Assembly: GCF_002101375.1 (NCBI RefSeq)
Contig: NZ_CP015207.1
Span: 744,001 to 808,000, forward strand
Source: Sporosarcina ureae
GTDB taxonomy: Bacteria > Bacillota > Bacilli > Bacillales_A > Planococcaceae
Direction: 5' to 3'
DNA: 64,000 nt
Positions 27,629 to 37,109 of this stretch are shown in pieces. The translations under genes were made by a program, and so were the position numbers. Numbering within the stretch: the first letter of the stretch is position 1; each line of letters opens with the position of its first letter. The notes beneath the pieces were generated by a model, which worked only from the letters and a program-made list of their open reading frames with translations, did not search any database and was not told the DNA's origin.

Positions 27629-28633
27629 TTAGTTTGCTGTAATTTTTTTAATGGCTTCCAAATCAATCAATCCATCAATTTCATTCGTCTTGATATAATC
27701 TGCCTCTTGACTGATATCAGCCATCTCTTGCAATACGTCCTCATTTACATCTGTTGTAACTTCAATTCGTGTGAACGCCGCTTCTAATTCATCACGGGCA
27801 ATTTCTTTTCCAGTCAGATCTTTGATATGCTTCACCACTAGCTGTTGTGCTTTTTCTGGCTCATCCCGAATGAATTGAACTGCTTTTGCGTGAGCTGTCA
27901 AATAAGCAGTCGATAGTTTTTCGTTTTTCAAAAACGCATCGCTTGTTGCGACAACTGTATTCGTAGATTCTTTACCCCAAGCAAAGTCTTCCCAGTCAAG
28001 AATCAGTTTACCATTCGCCTGATTTTGTAAAATATATCCCCATGGTTCTTGTGTTGCTGCGCCGTCTACTGAATCTTGAATAAATAATGTCGCTGTATCC
28101 GCTGGTGCAGAGGCGAAAAACTCCACTGTTCCACCGTTAGCTTTTGCCTTTAAACCTACGTCTTTCAACGCTTTACGTAACATTACATCTTGCGTACTGC
28201 CGATTACGGGAATCGCAATTCTCTTACCATCTAGATCAGCTAATTCATTAATTCCACTTTTACCGTTGGCTACTAATACCGCACCGCCGTTTACTGCTCC
28301 AGAAACAATATGATACTTTGGATCTTTTACATAATAGTTGATGACAGGTCCAGGACCAACCGTTCCGATATCTATGGAATTAGAAGCCATTGCCTCCATG
28401 AATAACCCACCGTTACTAACCGTCTTCGTCGAAACTTTGATGTCTTCACCGAACTCTTCCGCGAAATAATTATTCTCCAGTCCAACAATTGTTGCGATAT
28501 GTGTTAAGTTCGGGAAGTATCCGATCGTAACTTCATTTTTATCCGCACTGGCTACGTCTGTTTTTCCACATCCCGACAAAACTCCCACAATGGCTATTAC
28601 AGAAAGCAATACACCCAATAGTTTCTTATTCAT
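27629..28633 (-). CDS. ssuA: ABC transporter substrate-binding lipoprotein, NitT/TauT (SsuA-like)
   Basis: A 334-residue extracytoplasmic binding protein. The N-terminal hydrophobic segment ends in the lipobox VLSGC near residue 22, so it is a lipoprotein anchored outside the membrane. The body (VTIGYFPNLTHIATIVG, SIDIGTVGPGPVINYY) is typical of NitT/TauT-type receptors, which bind aliphatic sulfonates, taurine, nitrate or thiamine precursors. It is the last gene of ssuB-ssuC-ssuA. The ligand cannot be read from sequence; the nearby cysK and the TauT-type partners make a sulfonate likely. No SsuD monooxygenase is in the operon. Confidence 0.85.
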   Translation of the reverse strand: MNKKLLGVLLSVIAIVGVLSGCGKTDVASADKNEVTIGYFPNLTHIATIVGLENNYFAEEFGEDIKVSTKTVSNGGLFMEAMASNSIDIGTVGPGPVINYYVKDPKYHIVSGAVNGGAVLVANGKSGINELADLDGKRIAIPVIGSTQDVMLRKALKDVGLKAKANGGTVEFFASAPADTATLFIQDSVDGAATQEPWGYILQNQANGKLILDWEDFAWGKESTNTVVATSDAFLKNEKLSTAYLTAHAKAVQFIRDEPEKAQQLVVKHIKDLTGKEIARDELEAAFTRIEVTTDVNEDVLQEMADISQEADYIKTNEIDGLIDLEAIKKITAN

Positions 28634-28660
28634 ATAATGATCCCCTTTTCTTAGAGCGTA

Positions 28661-29416
28661 TCACGCCCGAATTCCCCATTTTCTTTCAACACTGCGTTCC
28701 AAACGCAAGAATAATACATTATCCATAATCGTACCGATCACACCGATGATAATCATGACAGAAATAACTAAATCCATTTGACCAAGTGCGCGGCCCGATT
28801 CTAGTAGTTGACCGAGACCTACGCTGGCACCTAGTAATTCCCCAGCCATGAGCGCACGCCAAGAGAATGCCCAAGCGATGCGTAAACCAGAGATCAATTG
28901 TGGTACGGATGCTGGCAAGATCACCGTCCGTAAAAAATGAAAACCGCTTGATCCTAATGATTTGGCGACACGCTGATATAATACGGGTACGTTTTTAAAG
29001 CCGCTTGTTGCGTTAACGATCATCGTCCAAGTCGCCCCTAAAGTCACGATAAATAAAATAGCAAAATCATTGAGACCGAACCAGATGATCGCAAGTGGGA
29101 ACCAGACAATACTTGGAATAGACTGTAAAGCCGTGACAAGAAAACCAAGTGTGTCTTCCACTATTTTGTATCGCCAAATCAAATAACCAAGCACCAGTCC
29201 AAGAATAGAAGCAATCGTGAATCCGATTAACAATCTGCTAAGACTTGCACCGATTGCAATGAGGATTTGACCGGAGACGAGACCAGAAACCAACGTCGAC
29301 ATGACTTGTGTGAAACTCGGAAACATAAAATCGGGTAAATCCGATAGCCTAGATGTGACTTCCCATATCGCCACTAGTATCCCGAGAAACACTATTCGTC
29401 TTAAAGCTGTAGTCAT
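28661..29416 (-). CDS. ssuC: ABC transporter permease, NitT/TauT (SsuC-like)
   Basis: A 251-residue permease with about six membrane helices. The cytoplasmic EAA loop, which docks on the ATPase, reads YQRVAKSLGSSGFHFLRTVILP around residues 140-160, as in SsuC/TauC. The start is ATG 29416 with AAGGAGG nine bases upstream. Its first 68 bases lie inside the end of ssuB, an unusually long overlap; both frames look genuine, since the ssuC start has a strong binding site and an early conserved segment (RIVFLGILVAIWE). Confidence 0.88.
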   Translation of the reverse strand: MTTALRRIVFLGILVAIWEVTSRLSDLPDFMFPSFTQVMSTLVSGLVSGQILIAIGASLSRLLIGFTIASILGLVLGYLIWRYKIVEDTLGFLVTALQSIPSIVWFPLAIIWFGLNDFAILFIVTLGATWTMIVNATSGFKNVPVLYQRVAKSLGSSGFHFLRTVILPASVPQLISGLRIAWAFSWRALMAGELLGASVGLGQLLESGRALGQMDLVISVMIIIGVIGTIMDNVLFLRLERSVERKWGIRA

Positions 29417-30191
29417 CGCCCATCTCCTCCTTCAACACTTTCTCTATTTCTTCTTGCAGTTCAGCTAAAATTTGCTTTTCCAGTTGCAACGTCACGTCAC
29501 TCGGCATGACACCATCTTTTGTATCATTTGATTTGAAAGTTGCTTTAATTTTCCCCGGACGTGTCGCAAACACGACAATCTTTTGCGATAGTAATACCGC
29601 TTCACGAATATTATGTGTAATGAAAAGAACGGTTACTTTCGTTTTTCTCCAAATATCCAATAACTCTTTATGAAGAACCATGCGCGTTTGTTCATCCAAC
29701 GCGGCAAATGGTTCATCCATTAACAAGATATCGGGCTCCATCACAAGCGCACGTGCGATGGATACACGTTGTTTCATTCCTCCTGATAATTCATGCGGAT
29801 AGGAATCGATATAATTCCCTAAATGAACCATCTTCAGCATTTCAATAGCTTTTTGTTCGGCCTCTTTCTTCGACATCTTCTTTAGAAGTAAACCGTATGT
29901 AACGTTATCGAGTACTGTCAACCAAGGAAATAATCCAGCTTCTTGAAAAACGACTACTCGATCCGATCCTGAACCTTTCACTTCTTTTCCGTTAATGCTG
30001 ATCTTCCCACAGTCAGCTTTTTCCAGTCCCGCAATCAAATACAACATAGTGGACTTTCCACAACCTGATGGACCTACAATGGAAACAAACTGTCCTTTTT
30101 CTATTTCAAGATTGATATTATCTAGTACTTTGACCGTTCCCTTTTCCTTATGGGGAAAGCTCTTTTCAATGCCTTCAATTTCCAAATACAT
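29349..30191 (-). CDS. ssuB: ABC transporter ATP-binding protein, NitT/TauT (SsuB-like)
   Basis: A 280-residue ABC ATPase that powers the importer. Walker A is GPSGCGKSTM near residue 40, the signature HELSGGMKQRVSIARA near 136, and Walker B DILLMDEPFAALDEQT near 156, with the H-loop in FITHNIREAV. The C-terminal extension of about 60 residues beyond the usual domain ends inside ssuC. It starts at ATG 30191 behind GAGGGGG, downstream of a good sigma-A promoter, and is the first gene of the operon. Confidence 0.9.
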   Translation of the reverse strand: MYLEIEGIEKSFPHKEKGTVKVLDNINLEIEKGQFVSIVGPSGCGKSTMLYLIAGLEKADCGKISINGKEVKGSGSDRVVVFQEAGLFPWLTVLDNVTYGLLLKKMSKKEAEQKAIEMLKMVHLGNYIDSYPHELSGGMKQRVSIARALVMEPDILLMDEPFAALDEQTRMVLHKELLDIWRKTKVTVLFITHNIREAVLLSQKIVVFATRPGKIKATFKSNDTKDGVMPSDVTLQLEKQILAELQEEIEKVLKEEMGDDYSFKTNSVSRDTSGDMGSHI

Positions 30192-30267
30192 GTTGATTCC
30201 CCCTCGTAAGTAGTTTGCGTTTCATTATGTTTTTAATCCCTACTAACTTTATATGTTTTGTATATAT

Positions 30268-30297
30268 ATAATCTACCATTTACGTAGGTTTTGTCAA
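30268..30297 (-). promoter_or_regulatory. Sigma-A promoter of ssuBCA
   Basis: Minus strand TTGACA (30292-30297) with GATTAT (30268-30273) 18 bases on, followed by a TA-rich tract. TTGACA is a perfect -35, the -10 fair. No S-box or T-box is seen before ssuB. Confidence 0.65.
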
Positions 30298-30392
30298 TAG
30301 GCTTTCTGATTATTTTTTCAATCTATTTAAAAGTAAGAAAACAAACACTATAGGTAATAGTTTTCCATCACGTATATTCCGTAATCCTACGC

Positions 30393-30428
30393 CAAAAAAC
30401 CTCTACCCGATGTGGGAAGAGGTTTTTT
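30393..30428 (-). terminator. Terminator of cysK
   Basis: AAAAAACCTCT-ac-CC pairs with GG-ga-AGAGGTTTTTT, ending nine bases from the cysK stop. Confidence 0.88.
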
Positions 30429-30436
30429 AGCATATA

Positions 30437-31360
30437 TTATTGAAATAAATCACTTGATAAATATCGTTCACCAGAATCTGGCGCAATACAAACGACTGTA
30501 TCTTCAGGAGTCAAACGTTTAGCCACTTGTAATGCTGCATAGAGAGATGCACCACCTGATGGCCCGAGCAAAACACCTTCTCTTGCGAACTGTCTGACGG
30601 TTGTGTATGCGTCATCATCTTCGATACGGAAAATCTCATCGTAGACATGGGTATTTAATACAGTTGGAATAAATCCAGGACTTGTACCTACCAGTTTATG
30701 TTTCCCTGGTTTGCCACCTGATAATACCGGTGACCCTGCAGGTTCAACTACATGAACTGTAATAGCTGGATCATGTTCTTTTAATGATTCACCTGTTCCT
30801 GTTACCGTACCACCCGTTCCTGACGTACAGACAAAGGCCGTCAATTTACGATCGATTGATTGCATGGCTTCTATAATTTCTACAGCCGTCGTCTGGCGAT
30901 GACTATCAGGATTTGCTTGATTTTCAAACTGCATCGGAATAAAACTATTTTCGATGGACTCTGAGATTTCATTCGCTTTAGCGATCGCACCTGGCATACG
31001 TTCTGAGCTAGGTGTTAAGACAACCTTCGCTCCATATGCTTTCATTAAGTTAATGCGCTCAATCGTCGAGTTATCCGGCATAACAAAAATGGCTGGGTAT
31101 CCTTTTGCTGCAGCATTCATGGCCAAGCCAATTCCCGTGTTGCCTGACGTAGGCTCAATAATCGTGGCACCGGATTTTAGTACACCCGTTTTTTCGGCTT
31201 CTACTAGCATTTGATAAGCCGCGCGATCCTTTACACTGCGGCTTGGATTGAAATACTCCAATTTTACATAAACCTCAGCGCCAGTAGTTTCACCGAGCGT
31301 CCGTACTTTTACTAGCGGAGTCTCTCCGATTAATTCCGCCATATTATTGACTACTTTCAT
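30437..31360 (-). CDS. cysK: Cysteine synthase A (O-acetylserine sulfhydrylase)
   Basis: A 307-residue PLP enzyme of fold type II that makes cysteine from O-acetylserine and sulfide. The PLP lysine is in NPSRSVKDRAAYQM near residue 43, the phosphate is held by TSGTGGTVTGTGE near 175, and PTSGNTGIGLAM near 68 is the substrate loop. I start at ATG 31360 (MKVVNNMAELIGE), with AGGTG six bases upstream; GTG 31369 is less likely. It follows an MFS gene by 33 bases and lies upstream of the sulfonate importer, consistent with a sulfur assimilation neighbourhood, though each has its own transcription signals. Confidence 0.93.
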   Translation of the reverse strand: MKVVNNMAELIGETPLVKVRTLGETTGAEVYVKLEYFNPSRSVKDRAAYQMLVEAEKTGVLKSGATIIEPTSGNTGIGLAMNAAAKGYPAIFVMPDNSTIERINLMKAYGAKVVLTPSSERMPGAIAKANEISESIENSFIPMQFENQANPDSHRQTTAVEIIEAMQSIDRKLTAFVCTSGTGGTVTGTGESLKEHDPAITVHVVEPAGSPVLSGGKPGKHKLVGTSPGFIPTVLNTHVYDEIFRIEDDDAYTTVRQFAREGVLLGPSGGASLYAALQVAKRLTPEDTVVCIAPDSGERYLSSDLFQ

Positions 31361-31393
31361 TCCGCACACCTACTTTTCATGATGATCCTACTA

Positions 31394-32605
31394 TTATGAA
31401 GCTGATGTAATCTTTTGATCACGAGGTAAAGCTAATCCAACCAGACCAATGAATGGCAAGAATGACGTGATAATCATCGTTTGATAAATACCAATCGAGT
31501 CAATAAGCGTTCCGATCGCAACTGCACCGATGGCACCCATTCCAAACGCTAATCCTACAGTTAGTCCCGCCATCGTGCCAATTTTAGAAGGCACGAGTTC
31601 TTGCGCGTAAATCACCGTGACAGAAAAACTCAGCATAATAAAAAATCCGATCGTGAGTAATAATAAAATGATTCCCCAAACGGGAGCAAACGGAAGCAAT
31701 ACACTAAGTGGTAATGGCACGACAAGCGATAAGACGATCACTTTTTTTCGTCCTATTCTGTCTGCCATGGGTCCACCGAAAAACGTTCCGACAGCGCCTA
31801 GAGCTAAGAATAAGAAAATATACAACTGGCCATGCTGAATCGTCATGCCATAGTATTCAATCAAATAGAAAATATAGAAGCTCGTAATATTCGTCACATA
31901 GAATGAACGCGCAAATATAATAATCATTAATAATACTAGCGCAATGGTGATTTGTCTTTTTGACAAACTTTCCATCGTTGTTAATAATACTTTCTTCCGC
32001 CTACCTAAACGTTCTTCATTCAGCTGTTTCTTATACCACAGCGAGATACGAGTTAGTAAAGCAATGCCAGCAGCGGCTACTAATACAAAAACGGCTGCCC
32101 CTATTTGGCCAAGAGGAACGAGAACGAAAGCACTGATCAAAGGTGCAAGTGCTTGTCCCGAATTACCTCCTACTTGATAGATCGACTGAGAAAGTCCGCG
32201 CTTGTCACCCGCTGCCAAAAACGACACGCGAGAACCTTCAGGATGAAAGACCGCCGACCCTAAACCGAGCAACATAACAGATACAATAATCAGCCAATAG
32301 CTTGGTGCTAATGCGAGTCCCACCATTCCAATTAAAGAACATGTCATACCAATCGGCAACGCAAACGGCTTGGGTTTACGATCACTAAGATACCCAACAA
32401 CTGGTTGAAGTAAAGATGCTACGATATTTAGAGCAAAAACAATATAGCCTAATTGTTTATAACTAAATTGATATTCTTTTTCCAAAATCGGCAACATTGC
32501 TGGAATCACTGCCTGTAGCGTATCGTTAAATAAGTGACAGACCGCAATCGCAATCATGATGGGAAATACCGGATTCGCTACGGCAGTTTGTGATGAGTTA
32601 TTCAT
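31394..32605 (-). CDS. MFS transporter, fosmidomycin-resistance (Fsr)-like
   Basis: A 403-residue major facilitator with about 12 hydrophobic segments. The opening AVCHLFNDTLQAVIPAMLP and the loops GYLSDRKPKPFALP and GPMADRIGRKKVIV (the A-motif loop, after helix 8) resemble the Fsr family of drug exporters. Substrate unknown. It is probably in an operon with the thioesterase gene upstream (33-base gap) and cysK downstream (33-base gap). In this position a role in exporting a sulfur compound or cysteine-related metabolite is possible, but that is only inference from context. Confidence 0.8.
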   Translation of the reverse strand: MNNSSQTAVANPVFPIMIAIAVCHLFNDTLQAVIPAMLPILEKEYQFSYKQLGYIVFALNIVASLLQPVVGYLSDRKPKPFALPIGMTCSLIGMVGLALAPSYWLIIVSVMLLGLGSAVFHPEGSRVSFLAAGDKRGLSQSIYQVGGNSGQALAPLISAFVLVPLGQIGAAVFVLVAAAGIALLTRISLWYKKQLNEERLGRRKKVLLTTMESLSKRQITIALVLLMIIIFARSFYVTNITSFYIFYLIEYYGMTIQHGQLYIFLFLALGAVGTFFGGPMADRIGRKKVIVLSLVVPLPLSVLLPFAPVWGIILLLLTIGFFIMLSFSVTVIYAQELVPSKIGTMAGLTVGLAFGMGAIGAVAIGTLIDSIGIYQTMIITSFLPFIGLVGLALPRDQKITSAS

Positions 32606-32638
32606 ACCATCTGTTCACACCTTATCTAGTTGTCTATT

Positions 32639-33118
32639 TTACTTTGTGAATGTAGTAGGCATGACGACTCCCACCACTTCTCCAGTGGCGCATAATTCAT
32701 CCTCAGCATAAATTTCTACAGCTACTTTCCACTTCTTCGGATGAATTTCGGTGACGTTTCCAATTGCTTTCAATACTTTTCCTTGTGGAGTTGGCTTACT
32801 GTATGTAATCTGCAAGGAAGCTGTCACAAAGCGTGGCGGTACAGACCCGTCTCCAGGTTCATGACCATTTTTTCGATGTAGGGCAAGTGCACAAGATCCT
32901 GTGCCATGGCAATCCATAAATGAAGCAAGAAATCCACCATACACAAATCCTGGAATTGCCGTATATTTTTTAGGTGGTAATGAATACGTAACGGTTTGCT
33001 CTCCTTCCCAACCAGTTCGGAAATGATTTCCTTCCTCATTGAGTCGTCCGCAACCATAGCACCAAGAAAAATCATCCGCATAACTGTCCTGAATCGCATG
33101 TGTAACATATTCTTTCAT
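32639..33118 (-). CDS. PaaI-type hotdog-fold thioesterase
   Basis: A 159-residue single hotdog domain. FVYGGFLASFMDCHGTGSCALAL around residues 57-79 forms the central helix with the catalytic-type aspartate, and FVTASLQITYSKPTPQGK the strand that follows. Such enzymes hydrolyse acyl-CoA thioesters. An unusual N-terminal cysteine pair, CYGCGRLN near residue 20, may bind a metal and occurs in several PaaI-like proteins. Start ATG 33118 was chosen because GGGAGG lies eight bases upstream. It heads the thioesterase-MFS-cysK unit. Confidence 0.8.
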   Translation of the reverse strand: MKEYVTHAIQDSYADDFSWCYGCGRLNEEGNHFRTGWEGEQTVTYSLPPKKYTAIPGFVYGGFLASFMDCHGTGSCALALHRKNGHEPGDGSVPPRFVTASLQITYSKPTPQGKVLKAIGNVTEIHPKKWKVAVEIYAEDELCATGEVVGVVMPTTFTK

Positions 33119-33285
33119 ATTTATTGCCTCCCTTTCAGATGAAGTCTCTCTATTATACATTCCGAATATTGAAATATCGACCTAAAACGAAATATCGTTC
33201 GTAGCACGGCCAGTTATGTGCGTATCTTCCTGACTACATTCATATACTAGTGAGAAACGATATTTTATGGAAGGAGGAGAATAGT

Positions 33286-33738
33286 ATGAAAATACGTGGA
33301 GTGATCTTGGCATTACTAGTGGCCGGAGGATTTTATGTCATGATTCAGACAATCGACGAAGCTGCCTCCCATCCCTTTGAGCGATTGCAAGAACAACAAC
33401 TGAATGGTTTATCTCCTTATTCATTCATCACTTTTCGACAACCCAGTATGCAAAATGAGCAAGCCGTTACTTGGAAAGTAGACCAAGTTGAAGAAGTTGA
33501 CCGCTTACTTCAATTTCTTCAAGCCTATGATTATGAGCGGGTGGATCCCGATACATTGGAATTATTTGATGATCAGCCGCTCTTCACAATCGATCTACAT
33601 GATGAGAGTGGAAATCGCATGACTATATTGGTTGAGGAAGGGGTTTTAATTCACAATGACCGTCTTTATTATGAAGTTGTCAATGGCCCCTTACAAGTTG
33701 ATTGGCTAATGGAATTCATACTTTCCAATAAACCGTAA
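33286..33738 (+). CDS. Hypothetical membrane-anchored protein (150 aa)
   Basis: A 150-residue protein with an N-terminal hydrophobic segment (MKIRGVILALLVAGGFYVM) that would anchor it or serve as an uncleaved signal, followed by a soluble extracellular domain of about 120 residues rich in acidic and aromatic residues (YERVDPDTLELFDDQ). No cysteine lipobox. I start at ATG 33286 because AAGGAGG lies eight bases upstream. No family recognised. It precedes pepF on the same strand but pepF has its own promoter-like sequence. Confidence 0.7.
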   Translation: MKIRGVILALLVAGGFYVMIQTIDEAASHPFERLQEQQLNGLSPYSFITFRQPSMQNEQAVTWKVDQVEEVDRLLQFLQAYDYERVDPDTLELFDDQPLFTIDLHDESGNRMTILVEEGVLIHNDRLYYEVVNGPLQVDWLMEFILSNKP

Positions 33739-33740
33739 TT

Positions 33741-33770
33741 TTGTACTCTGAACATTCATTGTATTATACT
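33741..33770 (+). promoter_or_regulatory. Possible promoter of pepF
   Basis: TTGTAC (33741-33746) and TATACT (33765-33770) are 18 bases apart, just after the preceding stop codon and 45 bases before the pepF start. Confidence 0.45.
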
Positions 33771-33814
33771 ATTAATTCGACAACCGAATAATCGACTTGA
33801 AGGAGAGATTCAAA

Positions 33815-35626
33815 TTGGCGAAAAGCTTACCTAAACGTGCACAAGTTAACGAACAAGAAACGTGGAATTTACAAACCTTATTTGAAAATGAACAGGACTA
33901 CGAGAAAGCAGTAAAAGATGCTGAAACGGCAGCAACCGCTTTTGAGAAAAATTATAAAGGCACGATCATAGATTCAACTTCGGCTATTGTAGCATTGGAT
34001 GCCTATCGCAGTTTACAAGAGAAGCTCGTCAAGATTTCTAGTTATGCTGAGCTGACAGCAAGTGTGGATTTAACAAATGACGAGGCGCAAATGAGAGAGA
34101 GTAAATGGAGTTCAATTGCCGCAAAAATCGGCAGCCAAACTTCCTTCATGATGAGTGAGTTAACAGCGCTTTCCGAGGAGACTTTGCAACAAGCTAGTAA
34201 ACAGTCTGGGGAGTATGCAACTGTATTCGATAAAATTATTCGGGAAAAACCGTATCAATTACATCCTGAAGTAGAGAAGACACTCGCTGCATTCTCTTCT
34301 TCTTTCCAAGCACCTTATTCGATGTATAATACAACGAAAATGGCAGACATCGACTTCCCTGACTTCACTGCAGATGGAAAAACCTATCCACTGAGCTATG
34401 TTTCATTTGAAGGGAAATGGGAGTCCGAACCAAAAACATTGATAAGACGTGCTGCGTTTAAAACATTCAGCGATACATTGCGTAAATATCAACACACAAC
34501 CGCCAAAACATATGACATGCATGTGCAGATGGAGAAAACGACTTCTGACTTACGTGGGTATGACTCTGTTATTGACTTTTTATTGATGGAACAAGACGTG
34601 GATCGTTCTATGTATAATCGTCAAATCGATGTGATTATGGAAGAACTCGCACCACATATGCGAAAGTATGCAAAACTCCTTCAGAAAATTTATAATCTCG
34701 ACGAAATAACGTTTGCGGACTTAAAAATGCCGATTGATCCGTTATATGAACCTTCCATTACAGTGGAGGAATCGAAGAAGTATATGAATGATGCGCTTGC
34801 TGTTATGGGAGATAATTATCTTGACATGGTGAACCGTGCCTATTCCGAACGCTGGATTGATTTTGCTCAAAATGAAGGAAAATCCACAGGTGCATTTTGT
34901 GCGAGTCCTTATGGCAACGGTTCATTTATCTTGATCTCTTGGACAGGCAGCATGGAAGATGTCTTTGTACTAGCGCATGAATTAGGTCATGCCGGTCATT
35001 TCCACTACGCTCATGGAGCGCAAAACCTGTTTAATTCGGAATCGTCACTGTACTTTATTGAAGCCCCTTCTACGATGAATGAAATGCTAATGGCCAATCA
35101 CTTATTGAAGAATTCCGCTGATCCGAAATTCAAGCGTTGGGTACTGTCTTCCATTGTGGCACGAACGTATTACCATAACTTCGTGACACATTTACTTGAA
35201 GCAGCGTTCCAGCGTAAAGTGTACGAACGAGTGGATGCAGGTGGAAATGTCAATGCAACTATCTTGAACGATTTGAAGCGCGGCGTACTCGAAGAATTCT
35301 GGGGCGATAGCGTGAAAATAAATGATGGTGCAGAACTGACTTGGATGCGTCAACCTCACTATTATATGGGCTTATATCCGTACACATATAGTGCAGGATT
35401 GACCATTTCTACTGAAATGGCAAAACGCGTATTAATAGAAGGAAAACCAGCTGTTGAAGACTGGCTCAATACTCTGCGTGCAGGTGGTTCAAAAAAACCG
35501 GCTGAACTTGCAAAAATGGCGGGAATCGACATCACAACAGACAAACCGTTGCGCGATACGATTTCATATATTGGTGAGTTAATAGATGAAATTGAGAAAC
35601 TAACGCAAGAAATTGAAGCACAGTAA
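33815..35626 (+). CDS. pepF: Oligoendopeptidase F (M3 family)
   Basis: A 603-residue zinc metallopeptidase that degrades oligopeptides in the cytosol. The HELGHAGHF motif near residue 390 supplies the zinc ligands and catalytic glutamate, with the third ligand in FIEAPSTMNEMLMA about 25 residues on. The length matches the family (about 600). The start is TTG 33815 (AKSLPKRAQVNE) because AAGGAGA lies seven bases upstream; an upstream in-frame start at 33797 would overlap the binding site. It ends at a strong bidirectional terminator. No signal peptide. Confidence 0.93.
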   Translation: MAKSLPKRAQVNEQETWNLQTLFENEQDYEKAVKDAETAATAFEKNYKGTIIDSTSAIVALDAYRSLQEKLVKISSYAELTASVDLTNDEAQMRESKWSSIAAKIGSQTSFMMSELTALSEETLQQASKQSGEYATVFDKIIREKPYQLHPEVEKTLAAFSSSFQAPYSMYNTTKMADIDFPDFTADGKTYPLSYVSFEGKWESEPKTLIRRAAFKTFSDTLRKYQHTTAKTYDMHVQMEKTTSDLRGYDSVIDFLLMEQDVDRSMYNRQIDVIMEELAPHMRKYAKLLQKIYNLDEITFADLKMPIDPLYEPSITVEESKKYMNDALAVMGDNYLDMVNRAYSERWIDFAQNEGKSTGAFCASPYGNGSFILISWTGSMEDVFVLAHELGHAGHFHYAHGAQNLFNSESSLYFIEAPSTMNEMLMANHLLKNSADPKFKRWVLSSIVARTYYHNFVTHLLEAAFQRKVYERVDAGGNVNATILNDLKRGVLEEFWGDSVKINDGAELTWMRQPHYYMGLYPYTYSAGLTISTEMAKRVLIEGKPAVEDWLNTLRAGGSKKPAELAKMAGIDITTDKPLRDTISYIGELIDEIEKLTQEIEAQ

Positions 35627-35630
35627 GAAC

Positions 35631-35677
35631 AAAAAACATCCGCCAAGCAGTTTTTTCCTGCAAGGCGGATGTTTTTT
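35631..35677. terminator. Bidirectional terminator after pepF
   Basis: AAAAAACATCCGCC (35631-35644) and GGCGGATGTTTTTT (35664-35677) form a perfect stem with an inner CAG/CTG pair, between the convergent pepF and the LLM gene. Confidence 0.92.
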
Positions 35678-35680
35678 CTT

Positions 35681-36706
35681 TTACTTCATTATTTCACTTA
35701 GGATTTCATATGAACGAAGTCGTTCTTTATGATCGAAGATTCCTGAACTGATGATCAGCTCATCCGCTTTTGTCATTTCCACGAACTCTTCTAGCTTTCG
35801 TTTCACAGTTTCAGGGCTACCAATAATGACAGATGGCGCCTCACTTTGCTGCGCAACGGCTTCTTGCTCAAATGGTGACCATGCCGCATGAATGTCTTCA
35901 ATTGGAGGTGTAAATTGCGCCATCTTACCTTGACGGATATTTAAGAACTGTTGCTGCATGGATGTAGCCAAGTATTGTGCCTTTTCATCCGTATCCGCCG
36001 CGATTAAATTAACGCCCATCATCGCATAAGGCTTTTGAAGATCTTTTGACGGTCGGAAGTTTTGATGATAAATTTGCAGTGCCTGCATCATAAACTGCGG
36101 TGCAAAGTGACTGGCGAAAGAAAATGGCAAACCGAGTTCAGCAGATAATTGAGCACTAAAGCCGCTTGAACCTAGCAACCAAATCGGGACGTTCTGCCCT
36201 GCCCCTGGAAATGCTCGAACGCGATCAGTCGGATTACCTGCAAAGTACGTACGTAATTCCTCCACTTGTTGTGGGAAGTCTTCTCCACCGCTTTGTAATG
36301 TACGGCGAAGTGCATACGCCGTCGCCTGGTCACTTCCAGGTGCACGGCCTAGCCCCAAATCAATACGCCCCGGATACATAGCATCCAGTGTACCGAACTG
36401 TTCGGCAATGACCAGTGGTGCGTGGTTCGGCAACATGACACCGCCAGAACCTACTCGAATATCTTTTGTCATCTGCGCTACATGTCCAATGATGATAGAT
36501 GTAGCGGAACTTGCAACTCCTGGCATATTATGATGCTCAGCTAACCAGTAACGATTGAATCCCCAATCTTCTGCATGCTGCGCAAGATCTACACTGTTCT
36601 TAAATGACTGTCCTGCATGACTGCCTTCATTGATCATGGCTAAGTCTAATATCGATAACGGAATCCCGCTAAAGTGTTTCGCTTGTTCTCTAATCAATTC
36701 ATTCAC
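35681..36706 (-). CDS. LLM-class flavin-dependent oxidoreductase
   Basis: A 341-residue luciferase-like TIM-barrel enzyme using [22 protein letters not shown] around residues 53-71, [12 protein letters not shown] and [18 protein letters not shown] are standard for the group 1 (MsnO8/YwcH-like) subfamily. The substrate is unknown. It overlaps the HxlR regulator gene by four bases and follows it in one operon, so it is probably under that regulator. It is not close enough to SsuD to be called a sulfonate monooxygenase. Confidence 0.85.
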   Translation of the reverse strand: MNELIREQAKHFSGIPLSILDLAMINEGSHAGQSFKNSVDLAQHAEDWGFNRYWLAEHHNMPGVASSATSIIIGHVAQMTKDIRVGSGGVMLPNHAPLVIAEQFGTLDAMYPGRIDLGLGRAPGSDQATAYALRRTLQSGGEDFPQQVEELRTYFAGNPTDRVRAFPGAGQNVPIWLLGSSGFSAQLSAELGLPFSFASHFAPQFMMQALQIYHQNFRPSKDLQKPYAMMGVNLIAADTDEKAQYLATSMQQQFLNIRQGKMAQFTPPIEDIHAAWSPFEQEAVAQQSEAPSVIIGSPETVKRKLEEFVEMTKADELIISSGIFDHKERLRSYEILSEIMK

Positions 36707-37062
36707 TCCTCATAACAGCAACCATTTTTCTTTACCCACTCAAAAATGGCCTGAATAATATCTTCTAATTCTTTACCCTTTGGTGTAAGTTCGTACTCGA
36801 CTTTCCTAACCTTTGGATCGGACTGTTTTTTAATGACCAAGCCATGCGCTTCCAAATCACGCAATCTCTCCGTTAGAAGACGATCTGATATCCCTTCGAT
36901 CTCTGTCGATAATTCAAAGAACCTCTTTGGTCCGTCTAATAAATGATAAATGATAATTCCCATCCAACGCTTCCCGATAAATTCGATTGTGTTATGGAAA
37001 CTATCGCAGCTTTTTTGACCTTTAGGATTTAACGACTGAACAAACTCTTCATTTTTCTTCAT
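36703..37062 (-). CDS. HxlR-family redox-type regulator (YodB/CatR-like)
   Basis: A 119-residue winged-helix repressor. The core [24 protein letters not shown] (residues 30-53) and [19 protein letters not shown] are typical of HxlR proteins. A cysteine at residue 19 (KGQKSCDSF) lies just before the first helix, the position of the sensing Cys of B. subtilis YodB and CatR, and the C-terminus carries CC (NGCCYEE), so thiol-based sensing of quinones or aldehydes is likely. Start choice is uncertain: ATG 37062 with GGGG eight bases upstream, or TTG 37068. Twin palindromes in the divergent region are its probable operators. Confidence 0.85.
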   Translation of the reverse strand: MKKNEEFVQSLNPKGQKSCDSFHNTIEFIGKRWMGIIIYHLLDGPKRFFELSTEIEGISDRLLTERLRDLEAHGLVIKKQSDPKVRKVEYELTPKGKELEDIIQAIFEWVKKNGCCYEE

Positions 37063-37109
37063 TAGCAAAACCCCAATCCTATACTCCTTTCACTTTATCA
37101 CATCTAGGT

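Noticed and set aside
35681..36706. LLM oxidoreductase as the missing SsuD
   Set aside because: Its motifs fit the MsnO8/YwcH-like group and it is in an operon with an HxlR regulator about 5.5 kb from the importer.
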